A stretch of 64,000 nt of DNA from Akkermansia sp. (GTDB lineage: Bacteria; Verrucomicrobiota; Verrucomicrobiia; Verrucomicrobiales; Akkermansiaceae), in assembly GCA_017521405.1 (NCBI GenBank), contig JAFXCP010000005.1, forward strand, positions 1 through 64,000, read 5' to 3'. The notes beneath the pieces were generated by a model. That model saw nothing but the letters and a program-made list of their open reading frames with translations. It searched no databases and was not told where the DNA came from. Each line of letters starts with the position of its first letter. The stretch's first letter is position 1. Both the position numbers and the translations under genes were made by a program. Positions 23,695 to 31,943 of this stretch are shown here, piece by piece.

Positions 23695-24855
23695 ATGAGT
23701 AAAAAAGTATTTGTATCCGGTGCGTTCAATGTATTACACGCCGGGCATATTCGTTTTTTTGAGGACGCCCGTGCCTTGGGTGATTATTTGATTGTATCGT
23801 TCCCGCCAGCGGATTTGCTTTGGAAACTGTATGATAAAAAGTCCGTCTTGGACGATGCGGACAAGATGGCTGTTATTTCCTCTCTCTGTATGGTGGATGA
23901 GGTGGTTTTTTCTACGGATGATGATGCCGCACTTTCTTTCCGCTCTGCATTTCTGGCCATCAAACCGGATATTCTTGCCGTAACAACGGACGATTTATAT
24001 AAAACGGAAAAAGAACAATTCTGCAAGGAGCAGGGGGTGGAATTTGTGGTGTTGGAGAAAACGCTCCCTTCCGGGAAGGCGCAGGTTTCCAGCACTCAGG
24101 TATTGGACCGTGTAAAGGCGCCGGCTCATGTGCCGTTGCGTGTGGATTTTGCCGGGGGCTGGTTGGATGTCCCGGAGAATTCCATTCCCGGGGAGTATGT
24201 GGTGAATTGTTCCGTATCTCCCACGGTCTCGCTTAAGGAATGGCTGTATCGGCAAGGTGCCGGTATGGGGGGCAGTGGCGGCTGGAGTGTGTTGAATGGT
24301 TGGGATCCAGTGGCTTCCGAGCTGGGGTTGGGAGTTGGCTGGCAAGACCCCGCTGTCATTGCAGAGACGGGGGCTTGCGTGTGGAAATCCGGGCACAAGC
24401 CGGTTCTCGATTTTAAGAATACGGGTAGTTTCCTCCGTGGTCGTATGGCTGTATACGATACTCGCATTAAGCACAACACGCCCGGTCTTGCGGGGTTGAC
24501 TCGCGATTTTACTAAAATTGCCAAGGCTGCACGCATTGCGCGTTTAGGCGTGCAGGAACAGGATGTAACCGTGCTGGCTGTAGCCGTGCAAATGAGTTAC
24601 CAGCTGCAATTGGAGGAGGGGCAGGCACCCTTGCCGGATATTGGTGGGCAGTTGGCTCATAAGTATTGCGGCGGTGGTCATGGTGGGTACGCGCTTTACC
24701 TGTATGAGACCGAGGAGGCTCGCAATGCTGCTTTGGATGCATGCGAGGATTTGTACCCCATTGAGCCGTACTGCCGTACTTTTGGCAAGGATGAACAGGT
24801 GGAATGGGCTCCGCGTTTCTTGCAGCGCCTTCGCGATCGTGGTGTGATTAAATAA
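23695..24855 (+). CDS. Fused nucleotidyltransferase-GHMP kinase (mini-Fkp-like)
   Basis: 386 residues in two parts. Residues 1-135 are a cytidylyltransferase-type domain: SGAFNVLHAGHIRFFEDA (HxGH), KPDILAV and VSSTQVL, the ISTT-like end motif. Residues 140-386 look like a GHMP sugar kinase: motif 1 PLRVDFAGGWLDVP (as in heptose and fucose kinases), motif 2 GAGMGGSGGW and motif 3 CGGGHGGYALYL. GHMP kinases make sugar-1-phosphates and the partner domain would attach a nucleotide, as in the much larger Bacteroides Fkp. Motif 3 is not canonical, so kinase activity needs proof. It heads an operon with a second nucleotidyltransferase, a cupin isomerase and a GT25 gene. Confidence 0.75.
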   Translation: MSKKVFVSGAFNVLHAGHIRFFEDARALGDYLIVSFPPADLLWKLYDKKSVLDDADKMAVISSLCMVDEVVFSTDDDAALSFRSAFLAIKPDILAVTTDDLYKTEKEQFCKEQGVEFVVLEKTLPSGKAQVSSTQVLDRVKAPAHVPLRVDFAGGWLDVPENSIPGEYVVNCSVSPTVSLKEWLYRQGAGMGGSGGWSVLNGWDPVASELGLGVGWQDPAVIAETGACVWKSGHKPVLDFKNTGSFLRGRMAVYDTRIKHNTPGLAGLTRDFTKIAKAARIARLGVQEQDVTVLAVAVQMSYQLQLEEGQAPLPDIGGQLAHKYCGGGHGGYALYLYETEEARNAALDACEDLYPIEPYCRTFGKDEQVEWAPRFLQRLRDRGVIK

Positions 24856-24883
24856 TTTTCTCTTCGATTAACAATTATAACTT

Positions 24884-25303
24884 ATGCCTAAAGTATTTGT
24901 ATCCGGCTGTTTCGATGTGCTGCACAGCGGGCACATTGCCTTTCTGGAAGAGGCTGCCAGCTATGGAGATGTGTATGTTTCTATCGGTTCGGATGCCACG
25001 GTGATGGCTCTCAAGAATCGTAAAACAATGTACACGGAGGAGGAGCGTAAATACATGCTGGAAGCCATCCGTTATGTAAAGAAAGTCTATATCGGCCCGG
25101 ACACGGGGAAGATTTTAGACTTTGCACCTCTGCTGGATGAGGTAAAACCGGACATTTTCTTTGTGAATGCGGATGGTACGAGTGATGAGAAAAAAGCTTT
25201 TGTGGAATCCAAGGGAATCCGTTATGTAACGAGTTCTCGCATTCCTCACGAGGGGCTGCCTACCCGCTCCACGACCAGTATCCGTGAAACGCTGAAGAAA
25301 TGA
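24884..25303 (+). CDS. Stand-alone cytidylyltransferase-like nucleotidyltransferase (TagD/RfaE-C type)
   Basis: 139 residues, near the length of glycerol-3-phosphate cytidylyltransferase (TagD). Motifs: VSGCFDVLHSGHIAFLEEA (HxGH), TEEERKYMLEAIRYV (the ..ER.. substrate motif), KPDIFFVNADG and the end motif RSTTSIRE. It probably transfers CMP or AMP to a phosphorylated sugar or polyol; the substrate is not defined by sequence. Its stop overlaps the ATG of the next gene by 4 bp. It shares an ancestry with the first domain of the upstream fusion, which hints at a duplication. Confidence 0.88.
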   Translation: MPKVFVSGCFDVLHSGHIAFLEEAASYGDVYVSIGSDATVMALKNRKTMYTEEERKYMLEAIRYVKKVYIGPDTGKILDFAPLLDEVKPDIFFVNADGTSDEKKAFVESKGIRYVTSSRIPHEGLPTRSTTSIRETLKK

Positions 25304-25677
25304 GAGCTTCTCATACAACGTATACCATGGGCGAGAAAGGCGTTCGCCCATGGGGAGAGTGGACCGTGTTGGAATTGCAACCCAACGTGGTGATTAAGCG
25401 TTTGCAGGTTTATCCGGGTGGGCGCATTTCCTTGCAACGCCATCAGTTCCGCACGGAGAGATGGATTGTCACGGAAGGCGTTGCTACCGTGCGTTGCGAT
25501 GATAAGGTGTTGCAGCTGCATGTGGGGGAGTCCACGATGATTCCTTGTGGTTGCATACACCGCCTCAGCAATGAAGGAGAACTACCTCTTGCCATCATCG
25601 AAATCCAAATGGGCTCTTACCTTTCTGAGGATGATATAGAGCGATTTAATGATGATTACGGTCGCGCGGATTCATAA
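25300..25677 (+). CDS. Mannose-6-phosphate isomerase type II-like cupin
   Basis: 125 residues matching the C-terminal cupin of bifunctional ManC/AlgA-type enzymes: RPWGEWTVLE, GRISLQRHQFRTERWIVTEGVATV, MIPCGCIHRLSNEGELPLAIIEIQMG and YLSEDDIERFNDDYGR. The metal ligands (Gln, His, Glu, His) can be read in these blocks. It may interconvert fructose-6-P and mannose-6-P, or epimerise/isomerise another sugar phosphate in this operon. Starts with an ATGA overlap with the previous gene. Confidence 0.88.
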   Translation: MRASHTTYTMGEKGVRPWGEWTVLELQPNVVIKRLQVYPGGRISLQRHQFRTERWIVTEGVATVRCDDKVLQLHVGESTMIPCGCIHRLSNEGELPLAIIEIQMGSYLSEDDIERFNDDYGRADS

Positions 25678-25692
25678 CATCTCCTGAGAATA

Positions 25693-26565
25693 ATGCAAGA
25701 AGATAGGACAATGAATACAGGCGTTCTTCCTGCCCCGGATGGTATAGCGGTCATTAACATGGATACGCGTCCGGATCGCTTTGCACAATTTATGGAGAAA
25801 GCCGGAGTTTATTTCCCGGCGGAGCGTATACACCGTGTAAGTGCCGTGGTGGGGCGCGAATTGCCTACATATGGTCAAGCCCCTTGGTTTACAGAGCGCA
25901 CAGGAGAGCGTTCGGGCTTTTGGGGCGGAACAGGAGGTTGTGCTCTTGCACACCGTAAGGCCATTGAATTGGCCAAGGCAAAAGGCTGGCGTCACGTCCT
26001 TGTTTTTGAGGATGATGTGGTGATGGAAACTCAACCGGCAGCAGGGGCTCTTCTGCAAAAGGCATTGGAGGAGCTTAAGGGACCTTACATCCTCTATCTC
26101 GGTTATAATCGTCCTGCTCCTTACGGTTCTTGCTGCATGGTGCAGGGGGGGATGGAGCTTTGGAAGACGGAGGGCGTCATTGCGGCGCATGCTTACATCG
26201 TATCCGCAGAGTTGTATGATAGGCTTCTGGCTCATATGCCCACGCAGGACAACGTCTGGGAATGGCTTTCCCGCTACCGTGCCATTGATGTATTGTACCG
26301 CGATTTCGTGCCATTCTGGTCCGGCGTGAGTGTATATGTGATGCATCCCATCATTTGCGTGCAGGATGATGAGTTTTCCGACATCGGGCAGGATGCTGCA
26401 GCCGGAAAGGTTCTCGCCTGCCGCCAATCCCCCAAAAAAATGAATGGGTGGAGAGCAATAACCTCGCCGCTTCGCCGATTAAAAATTAAATTAAATTCTA
26501 TCCGTACGCACCGTCGAGCCCTTAATGGTGGGCTGCCGGGGAAGCGTAAACGCCGTAAAAAGTGA
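25693..26565 (+). CDS. Glycosyltransferase family 25 (LPS/glycoprotein type)
   Basis: 290 residues. The N-terminal NMDTRPDRF and the block ALAHRKAIELAKAKGWRHVLVFEDDVVM (EDD metal-binding signature) are typical of GT25 beta-galactosyltransferase-like enzymes. After about residue 250 the protein ends in a strongly basic tail (GKRKRRKK), likely a membrane or nucleic-acid-like electrostatic anchor. It is the last gene of the sugar activation operon and probably uses its product. ATG 25711 is an alternative start. Acceptor unknown. Confidence 0.87.
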   Translation: MQEDRTMNTGVLPAPDGIAVINMDTRPDRFAQFMEKAGVYFPAERIHRVSAVVGRELPTYGQAPWFTERTGERSGFWGGTGGCALAHRKAIELAKAKGWRHVLVFEDDVVMETQPAAGALLQKALEELKGPYILYLGYNRPAPYGSCCMVQGGMELWKTEGVIAAHAYIVSAELYDRLLAHMPTQDNVWEWLSRYRAIDVLYRDFVPFWSGVSVYVMHPIICVQDDEFSDIGQDAAAGKVLACRQSPKKMNGWRAITSPLRRLKIKLNSIRTHRRALNGGLPGKRKRRKK

Positions 26566-26652
26566 TTTTTTTGCAACAAATCAAGCCGTTGTCATTGATT
26601 ATGCTTGAAAAAATTCGCTAAAGGCGAGATATTAAAGCCTCACCTAGAAATT

Positions 26653-28566
26653 ATGTCTGAACCTAAAGAACGCAAGACTCTGGAAGAACGCAACCAGGCG
26701 AGTGATTTGGAGCGGCTGCGCCATTCGTGTGCACACGTGCTGGCCGCAGCTATTTGCCGCCTCTGGCCTCAGGCACAGCTTGCTGCCGGCCCCGCCATCG
26801 AAAATGGTTTTTACTACGATATAGAATTGGACCACAATATCTCTACCGCCGAGTTTGAATTGATTGAGGCGGAGATGAAGAAGATTGTGAAGGAAAATCA
26901 AACCTTCACACGCACAGTTCTCAGCCGCGAGGAAGCTATGCAAATGGCTCAGAGCGGTGAGTTGGGCTCTGTGGCTCCGCGCTCTGTTCCTTCCAAGTTT
27001 AAGGTGGATTTGATTAACCGCATCCCGGAAGGAGAGGAGATTTCCATTTTCCGTAATGGGGATTTCACGGACCTCTGCGCCGGTCCCCATGTGGGCCGTA
27101 CGGGAAACTGTAAAGCCTTTAAGGTGATGAGTGTGGCTTCTGCCTATTATATGGGCGATGCCAGTGGATCCCGCTTGCAGCGTGTGTACGGCACCTGTTT
27201 CCCGAACCGTACCCAGCTGGAAGAACATTTGGCGCGTCTGGAGGAGGCCAAGAAGCGCGACCACCGCCGCCTTGGCCGCGAGATGGGGCTCTTTACCATT
27301 GATGAAATGGTGGGGCAGGGGCTTGTTCTTTGGAAGCCGAAAGGTTCCATTGTGCGCCGCGAGCTTCAGGATTTCATCACGGAGGAGTTGGACCGCATCG
27401 GCTATTCTCAGGTATTTACTCCCCACATTGGCAAATTGGACCTTTATATGACCTCCGGTCACTGGGAGCATTACAAGGAAAGCCAGTTCCCCCCCATTCC
27501 GGACCCGGACGATTTCCGCAAATTGCGGGATGAGAATGCCACCTGTGCAGATCTCTTCAATGCGCTGGATACGCACACCATCAGCGGCTTCATGCTTAAA
27601 CCCATGAACTGCCCCCACCATATCCGCATCTATGCGAATGAACCCCACTCCTACCGCGATTTGCCGGTTCGTTTGGCTGAATTCGGCACGGTATACCGCT
27701 GGGAGCAGAGTGGTGAGCTGGGCGGCATGACCCGCGTGCGCGGATTCACTCAGGACGATGCCCATATCTTCTGCCGCCCGGATCAAATTAAGGAGGAAGT
27801 ACAGCAGTGCATTGGCATTGTGAAACACATTCTCGGCACTCTTCAGATGAATGATTATCGCGTGCGCCTTTCTCTGCGCGATAAGGATTACTCCGATGCC
27901 AAATACGTGGGCACCATTGAGAACTGGAAACTGGCGGAAACCGCCCTCCGCGAGGTGCTTTCCGAAAATGGCTTTGATTACATTGAAGCGGAGAATGAAG
28001 CCGCTTTCTATGGCCCGAAGATTGATTTCATCGTACGCGACGTCATAGGCCGCGATTGGCAGCTTGGCACGGTGCAGGTGGATTACAACCTGCCGGAACG
28101 TTTTGATCTCTCCTATACGGGAGCGGACAATAAGCCCCACCGCCCGGTGATGATTCACCGTGCTCCCTTCGGCTCCATGGAGCGCTTTACCGGTCTGCTT
28201 ATCGAGCATTTTGCCGGCAAGTTCCCCACATGGCTTGCCCCGGAACAGGTGCGCGTATTGCCCATTTCCGACAAGGTGGCTGAGTTTGCGGAGCAGGTGC
28301 GCGCTCGCTTGGCTTCGCGTTTTGTACGCGTTAAACTCGATGATGCCCCCGATAAGATTGGCGCGAAAATCCGTAATGCCCGTTTGGAGCGCGTACCGTA
28401 CATGGTCGTGGTTGGGCAGCGCGAGGCCGAGGAAGGCAAAGTCTCCATCCGCCACCGAGATTTGGATGTCATAGGCACCATGACGGTGGATGAATTCGTG
28501 GAAGCTCTGTGCGCAGAGATAGATGCCCGACTTATTGCCCCGGAAATGAAGGCGGCGGATGCCTAA
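26653..28566 (+). CDS. thrS: Threonyl-tRNA synthetase (without N-terminal TGS domain)
   Basis: 637 residues. It begins directly with the editing domain (LRHSCAHVLAAAI, with the HxxxH zinc/editing site, and FTDLCAGPHV) and continues to the class II core: LKPMNCPHHIRIY (Cys ligand of the catalytic zinc), RLAEFGTVYRWEQSGEL (motif 2) and HRAPFGSMERFTGLLIEHF (motif 3). The anticodon-binding domain is VRVLPISDKVAEFAEQV onward. The TGS domain of E. coli ThrRS is missing, which is known in other bacteria. ATG 26653 is used; the ORF could extend 16 codons to a TTG. infC follows 83 bp later as in most bacteria. Confidence 0.97.
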   Translation: MSEPKERKTLEERNQASDLERLRHSCAHVLAAAICRLWPQAQLAAGPAIENGFYYDIELDHNISTAEFELIEAEMKKIVKENQTFTRTVLSREEAMQMAQSGELGSVAPRSVPSKFKVDLINRIPEGEEISIFRNGDFTDLCAGPHVGRTGNCKAFKVMSVASAYYMGDASGSRLQRVYGTCFPNRTQLEEHLARLEEAKKRDHRRLGREMGLFTIDEMVGQGLVLWKPKGSIVRRELQDFITEELDRIGYSQVFTPHIGKLDLYMTSGHWEHYKESQFPPIPDPDDFRKLRDENATCADLFNALDTHTISGFMLKPMNCPHHIRIYANEPHSYRDLPVRLAEFGTVYRWEQSGELGGMTRVRGFTQDDAHIFCRPDQIKEEVQQCIGIVKHILGTLQMNDYRVRLSLRDKDYSDAKYVGTIENWKLAETALREVLSENGFDYIEAENEAAFYGPKIDFIVRDVIGRDWQLGTVQVDYNLPERFDLSYTGADNKPHRPVMIHRAPFGSMERFTGLLIEHFAGKFPTWLAPEQVRVLPISDKVAEFAEQVRARLASRFVRVKLDDAPDKIGAKIRNARLERVPYMVVVGQREAEEGKVSIRHRDLDVIGTMTVDEFVEALCAEIDARLIAPEMKAADA

Positions 28567-28649
28567 TCGAATACTTTCCCCGACTGCACAGTGCAAGCCG
28601 GGTTCCCCATACAGAACACACGCATATCATAACCCACAACACACTACAA

Positions 28650-29309
28650 GTGCCAGCCCCACAGAAACCCAATAAGCCCGCTAATCGTCCCACCCGGGAC
28701 AAAGCCGGAAAAACGCCGCAGATTCGTGTCAACGACCGTATCCGCGCTCCCAAGGTACGAGTTGTTACCGCAAAAGGTGACCAGCTCGGAGTCATGGCCA
28801 CTCGCGATGCCCTCGCCAAAGCCAAGGAAATCGGTCTCGACCTCGTCGAGGTAGCTCCTAACGCGGATCCTCCCGTTTGTCGTCTTATTGACTATGGTAA
28901 GTTCAAGTACATGCAGGCAAAACTGCAAAAGAACAACAAAGCCAAGGTCACAAAAATGAAGGAGGTGAAGCTGCGCGTGGGCACGGATGTGAATGACTAT
29001 AACGTCAAGATGGCTCGCACGGAGCAGTTCTTGGATCATGGGCATAAAGTGCGCTTCCAATTGCGCTTCCGCAACCGTGAAAATGCCCACCGAGAGTTAG
29101 GGTTGGATGTAATGGCCAAAGTGGTGGAGGATATGAAAACCATGGGTCAGGTGGACCAGCCTGCTAAGCTGGCCGGTAACACCGTTACCATGGTGCTGGC
29201 TCCCTTGCCTGCCAATCAGCGTGTAAAGAAATTCAAGAAGTACGAGGAGGAGGACTTCGATACCGAGTCCGAGGAGTTCGATGCTACGGATGACGTAGCG
29301 GAGGAATAA
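28650..29309 (+). CDS. infC: Translation initiation factor IF-3 with acidic C-terminal extension
   Basis: Binds 30S subunits and proofreads start codon choice. Hallmarks are QIRVNDRIRAPKVRVV, DLVEVAPNADPPVCRLIDYGK, KVRFQLRFRNRENAHRELG and MVLAPLP. The GTG at 28650 is the best start; no ATG lies in frame before the domain, and the rare-codon starts usual for infC (ATT, ATC) further upstream cannot be excluded. After the standard end the protein adds a 30-residue acidic tail (YEEEDFDTESEEFD). Unlike the common thrS-infC-rpmI-rplT order, a terminator follows immediately. Confidence 0.93.
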   Translation: MPAPQKPNKPANRPTRDKAGKTPQIRVNDRIRAPKVRVVTAKGDQLGVMATRDALAKAKEIGLDLVEVAPNADPPVCRLIDYGKFKYMQAKLQKNNKAKVTKMKEVKLRVGTDVNDYNVKMARTEQFLDHGHKVRFQLRFRNRENAHRELGLDVMAKVVEDMKTMGQVDQPAKLAGNTVTMVLAPLPANQRVKKFKKYEEEDFDTESEEFDATDDVAEE

Positions 29310-29335
29310 AGCCCCCCATCGTTCTTCTACCTCTT

Positions 29336-29371
29336 GCCACCGCCGGGATTCATGCCGGCGGTGGCTTTTTT
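29336..29371 (+). terminator. Rho-independent terminator of thrS-infC
   Basis: A perfect 11-bp stem (GCCACCGCCGG with CCGGCGGTGGC) and eight-base loop, followed by six T residues. It separates infC from ilvE. Confidence 0.95.
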
Positions 29372-29394
29372 CTCCTCATGGCATACTTTTATAC

Positions 29395-29422
29395 TTCACA
29401 TGCGGGTAAAAGAGCGTATAAT
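29395..29422 (+). promoter_or_regulatory. Promoter of ilvE
   Basis: TTCACA, 16 bp, TATAAT. The -10 box covers the ATG at 29421, so that longer start cannot be used and ATG 29460 is the start. Confidence 0.75.
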
Positions 29423-29459
29423 GGCAGCGTTCACGAAAATTTCCCCCCCATCTCTCATT

Positions 29460-30311
29460 ATGAAAATTTGGTTCGATGGTAAACTGGTAGAAGAGTCCGA
29501 GGCTAAAATTTCTGTTTTTGACCACGGTGCTCTTTATGGTGATGGCTGTTTTGAAGGCATCCGTTTTTATTCCGGCAAGGTATTCCGCTTGGAAGAACAC
29601 ATTGTACGCCTTTTTGATTCCATGCGTTATTTGATGATTGATTTACCATGGAGCTTCGAAGAGGTATGCAAGGCTACGGAGGAAACAGTGGCAGCCAGTG
29701 GTATGGTGGATGGCTATATTCGCCTTGTGGTTACCCGAGGAAAGGGGGATTTGGGCTTGAATCCCTGGAATTGCCCGAAGCCCAGCATGTTTATTATTGT
29801 GCAAAACATAGCCTTGTATCCCAAGGAAATGTACGAGAACGGACTCCGTCTGATTACCAGCTCCTACCGCCGCCCCAATCCGGATATCCTTTGCCAGCAG
29901 GTGAAAAGCCTGAATTATCTGAATGGCATCTCCGCTAAAATTGAGGCCGTACAGCAGGGGGCAGGTGAGGCTCTTATGCTCAATCAACGCGGTAATGTGG
30001 CTGAGTGTACAGGGGATAATATCTTTATCGTGAAGAATGGAGAAGTTCTTACACCTCCGCTTACGGAGGGGGCCTTGGGTGGCATTACCCGCCATGCCGT
30101 TATGGATATCTGCACGGAATTAGGCATCCCCTGCCGCGAGATGGTGATGAACCGCTTCGATATTTTGCGCGCGGATGAATGCTTCCTGACGGGGACTGCC
30201 GCGGAGGTGATTGCCGCTACTTCTTTGGATGGTCGCACGATTGGAACCGGCCACGCCGGCCCGATTACCAAGCGCATTTTGGCTCGCTATCAAGAGTTGG
30301 TACGAGAGTAA
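29460..30311 (+). CDS. ilvE: Branched-chain aminotransferase (class IV PLP)
   Basis: Transfers amino groups to the 2-oxo acids of Val, Ile and Leu. The 283-residue product has the fold type IV marks: FDHGALYGDGCFEGIRFYSG at the N-terminus, the PLP Lys in QQVKSLNYLNGI, EALMLNQRGNVAECTGDNIFIV (PLP phosphate site) and FLTGTAAEVIAATSLDGR. Family IV also includes D-amino acid aminotransferase and aminodeoxychorismate lyase; the FEGIRFY and SLNYL blocks fit BCAT best. Together with ilvD it shows that the cell makes branched-chain amino acids. Confidence 0.9.
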   Translation: MKIWFDGKLVEESEAKISVFDHGALYGDGCFEGIRFYSGKVFRLEEHIVRLFDSMRYLMIDLPWSFEEVCKATEETVAASGMVDGYIRLVVTRGKGDLGLNPWNCPKPSMFIIVQNIALYPKEMYENGLRLITSSYRRPNPDILCQQVKSLNYLNGISAKIEAVQQGAGEALMLNQRGNVAECTGDNIFIVKNGEVLTPPLTEGALGGITRHAVMDICTELGIPCREMVMNRFDILRADECFLTGTAAEVIAATSLDGRTIGTGHAGPITKRILARYQELVRE

Positions 30312-30330
30312 AAACGGATTTTTCTTGCAG

Positions 30331-30366
30331 GCGGGATGGGGCTACCCATCCCGCTTTCTTTTTCTT
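30331..30366 (+). terminator. Rho-independent terminator of ilvE
   Basis: GCGGGATGGG and CCCATCCCGC (10 bp, GCTA loop) followed by TTTCTTTTTC. The Nudix gene begins 5 bp later. Confidence 0.92.
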
Positions 30367-30370
30367 GAGT

Positions 30371-30871
30371 ATGGATACATTATACCGGGGAAAATTCCTT
30401 AATATGGTTCGGGAGGGCCATTGGGAATATTGTGAGAGGGTGGGGCAAACCGGAGCCGTGATGATATTTGCCTGCACTCCTGAGGGAAATGTTTTGCTGG
30501 TGGAGGAATTCCGCCCGCCGATTGCTTCGTTAAGCATTTGCTTTCCTGCCGGATTGAGTGGGGATTCCGGCCCTGAATCCGATAAGGCTGCGGCAGAGCG
30601 GGAGCTTCTGGAGGAGACGGGATACCGTGCAGAAGAAATAGAATATCTGTTCACGGGGCCTTCTTCTCCCGGGTTAAGTTCCGAAACCGTTTCTTTCTAC
30701 ATAGCGCGTGGGCTCCGCCGTGTAGCTTCCGGGGGCGGCGTGGAGAACGAGCGCATCACTGTTCGGGAGGTGCCGATGGAATCGATAGAGGAATGGCTGC
30801 TTGCCCGTATGGCCGAGGGCGTGGCGGTAGACCCTCGTGTTTATACCGGTTTGTATTTCTTACGAAAGTAA
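30371..30871 (+). CDS. Nudix hydrolase (ADP-ribose pyrophosphatase-like)
   Basis: 166 residues. The Nudix core AAAERELLEETGYRAEEIEYL has the catalytic REL-EE-G part intact, preceded by FPAGLSGDSGPES, where the usual G-x5-E spacing carries two extra residues. The layout (LLVEEFRPPI, then FPAGL) is that of ADP-ribose or nucleotide-sugar pyrophosphatases. The substrate is not set by sequence; GDP-mannose or ADP-ribose are the usual choices. ATG 30371 starts 5 bp after the ilvE terminator, so it either uses read-through or its own unseen promoter within the hairpin region. Confidence 0.85.
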   Translation: MDTLYRGKFLNMVREGHWEYCERVGQTGAVMIFACTPEGNVLLVEEFRPPIASLSICFPAGLSGDSGPESDKAAAERELLEETGYRAEEIEYLFTGPSSPGLSSETVSFYIARGLRRVASGGGVENERITVREVPMESIEEWLLARMAEGVAVDPRVYTGLYFLRK

Positions 30872-30903
30872 AAAAGGGGCAGCCCGACAGGCTGCCCCTT
30901 TTT
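30871..30903. terminator. Bidirectional terminator between the Nudix gene and galE
   Basis: A 14-bp stem (AAAAAGGGGCAGCC with GGCTGCCCCTTTTT) and five-base loop give T runs on both strands. Confidence 0.93.
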
Positions 30904-30928
30904 GTTTGAGTTTCTGAATACGTGTGGT

Positions 30929-31918
30929 TTAATAGTGGCCGCCACGGGGACCGTTAAACCACTTCCAAGCTGTTTCAACGATGCGGGTGGCATCCTGATA
31001 CTTGGGAATCCAGCCAAGGATTTCCGCAGCCTTGCGGGCATCCGCAATAAGGCGGGGCGGGTCACCCTCGCGGCGCGGACCATATTCCACGGGAGCCTTC
31101 ATGCCGGTTACTTTTTCCGCAGCATCAATAATCTCCTTCACGGAAAGGCCCTTGCCTGTACCCAGATTAAACCAGTTGGTTTCTCCGCCCTCCATCAGGT
31201 AATTCAGTGCTCGCAGGTGTGCATCGGCCAAGTCGTCCACATGGATGTAATCGCGAATGCAGGTGCCGTCCGGGGTATCGTAGTCCGTGCCGAATACGGT
31301 GATGCCGGGGCGTTCTCCCTTAATGGCTTGAAGAATCACCGGAATAAGGTGAGATTCCGGCTCGTGGTCCTCGCCGATAAGCCCGTCCTCGGAAGAACCG
31401 GAGGCGTTAAAGTAGCGCAGGAATACACTCTTAAGGCCATAGGCGCGGTCGCAATCCTTGCATACCTTTTCCAGCATGTACTTGGAGCCGCCATAGGGAT
31501 TGATGGGGTCTTGCTTCTCCGTTTCAGGAATGGGTACCTGTGTGGGCACACCATAGGTGGCGCAGGTGGAGGAGAATACGAAACGCTTGCAGCCGGCCAG
31601 AATCATGGCTCGCAGGAGGACAAGCGGCTTGGCAATGTTATTCTCATAATACTTCAGCGGGTCCGTTACGGATTCTCCCACTTGGATGAAGGCTGCGAAA
31701 TGTACAACGGCATCAAACTTACCATTCACCAACAAGGGGTACACAACGGCCGGATCTCCTAAATCTCCTTTGACGAGTTTTACCTCCGGGTCAACAATGG
31801 CGGCAGGATGGCCGTATACCATGCTGTCGAGAACAGTTACATCCGCACCGCTTTTGACAAGCTGGCGCACTGTGTGGGAACCAATATAGCCGGCACCGCC
31901 GGTAACAAGTACTTTCAT
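30929..31918 (-). CDS. galE: UDP-glucose 4-epimerase
   Basis: Interconverts UDP-glucose and UDP-galactose. The 329-residue SDR protein has GGAGYIGSHTVRQL (NAD site), VVHFAAFIQVGESV, catalytic SST (FVFSSTCATYG) and YxxxK (NPYGGSKYMLE), and the GalE signature TPDGTCIRDYIHVDDLADAH. It follows tal by 25 bp on the same strand, so galactose and pentose phosphate metabolism are co-expressed. It may feed galactose for surface glycans or take up mucin galactose. Confidence 0.95.
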   Translation of the reverse strand: MKVLVTGGAGYIGSHTVRQLVKSGADVTVLDSMVYGHPAAIVDPEVKLVKGDLGDPAVVYPLLVNGKFDAVVHFAAFIQVGESVTDPLKYYENNIAKPLVLLRAMILAGCKRFVFSSTCATYGVPTQVPIPETEKQDPINPYGGSKYMLEKVCKDCDRAYGLKSVFLRYFNASGSSEDGLIGEDHEPESHLIPVILQAIKGERPGITVFGTDYDTPDGTCIRDYIHVDDLADAHLRALNYLMEGGETNWFNLGTGKGLSVKEIIDAAEKVTGMKAPVEYGPRREGDPPRLIADARKAAEILGWIPKYQDATRIVETAWKWFNGPRGGHY

Positions 31919-31943
31919 AAGTCAGAACAATGTTTAGAGATGA

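Noticed and set aside
26644-28596. 650-codon open frame on the minus strand antisense to thrS
   Set aside because: It mirrors the high-confidence thrS gene, has His/Leu/Ala-rich non-protein-like composition and no recognised motif; a shadow frame caused by codon bias.
30371-30871. Loss of Nudix activity because of altered box spacing
   Set aside because: The REL-EE-G core is intact and two extra residues before it are within variation of the family.
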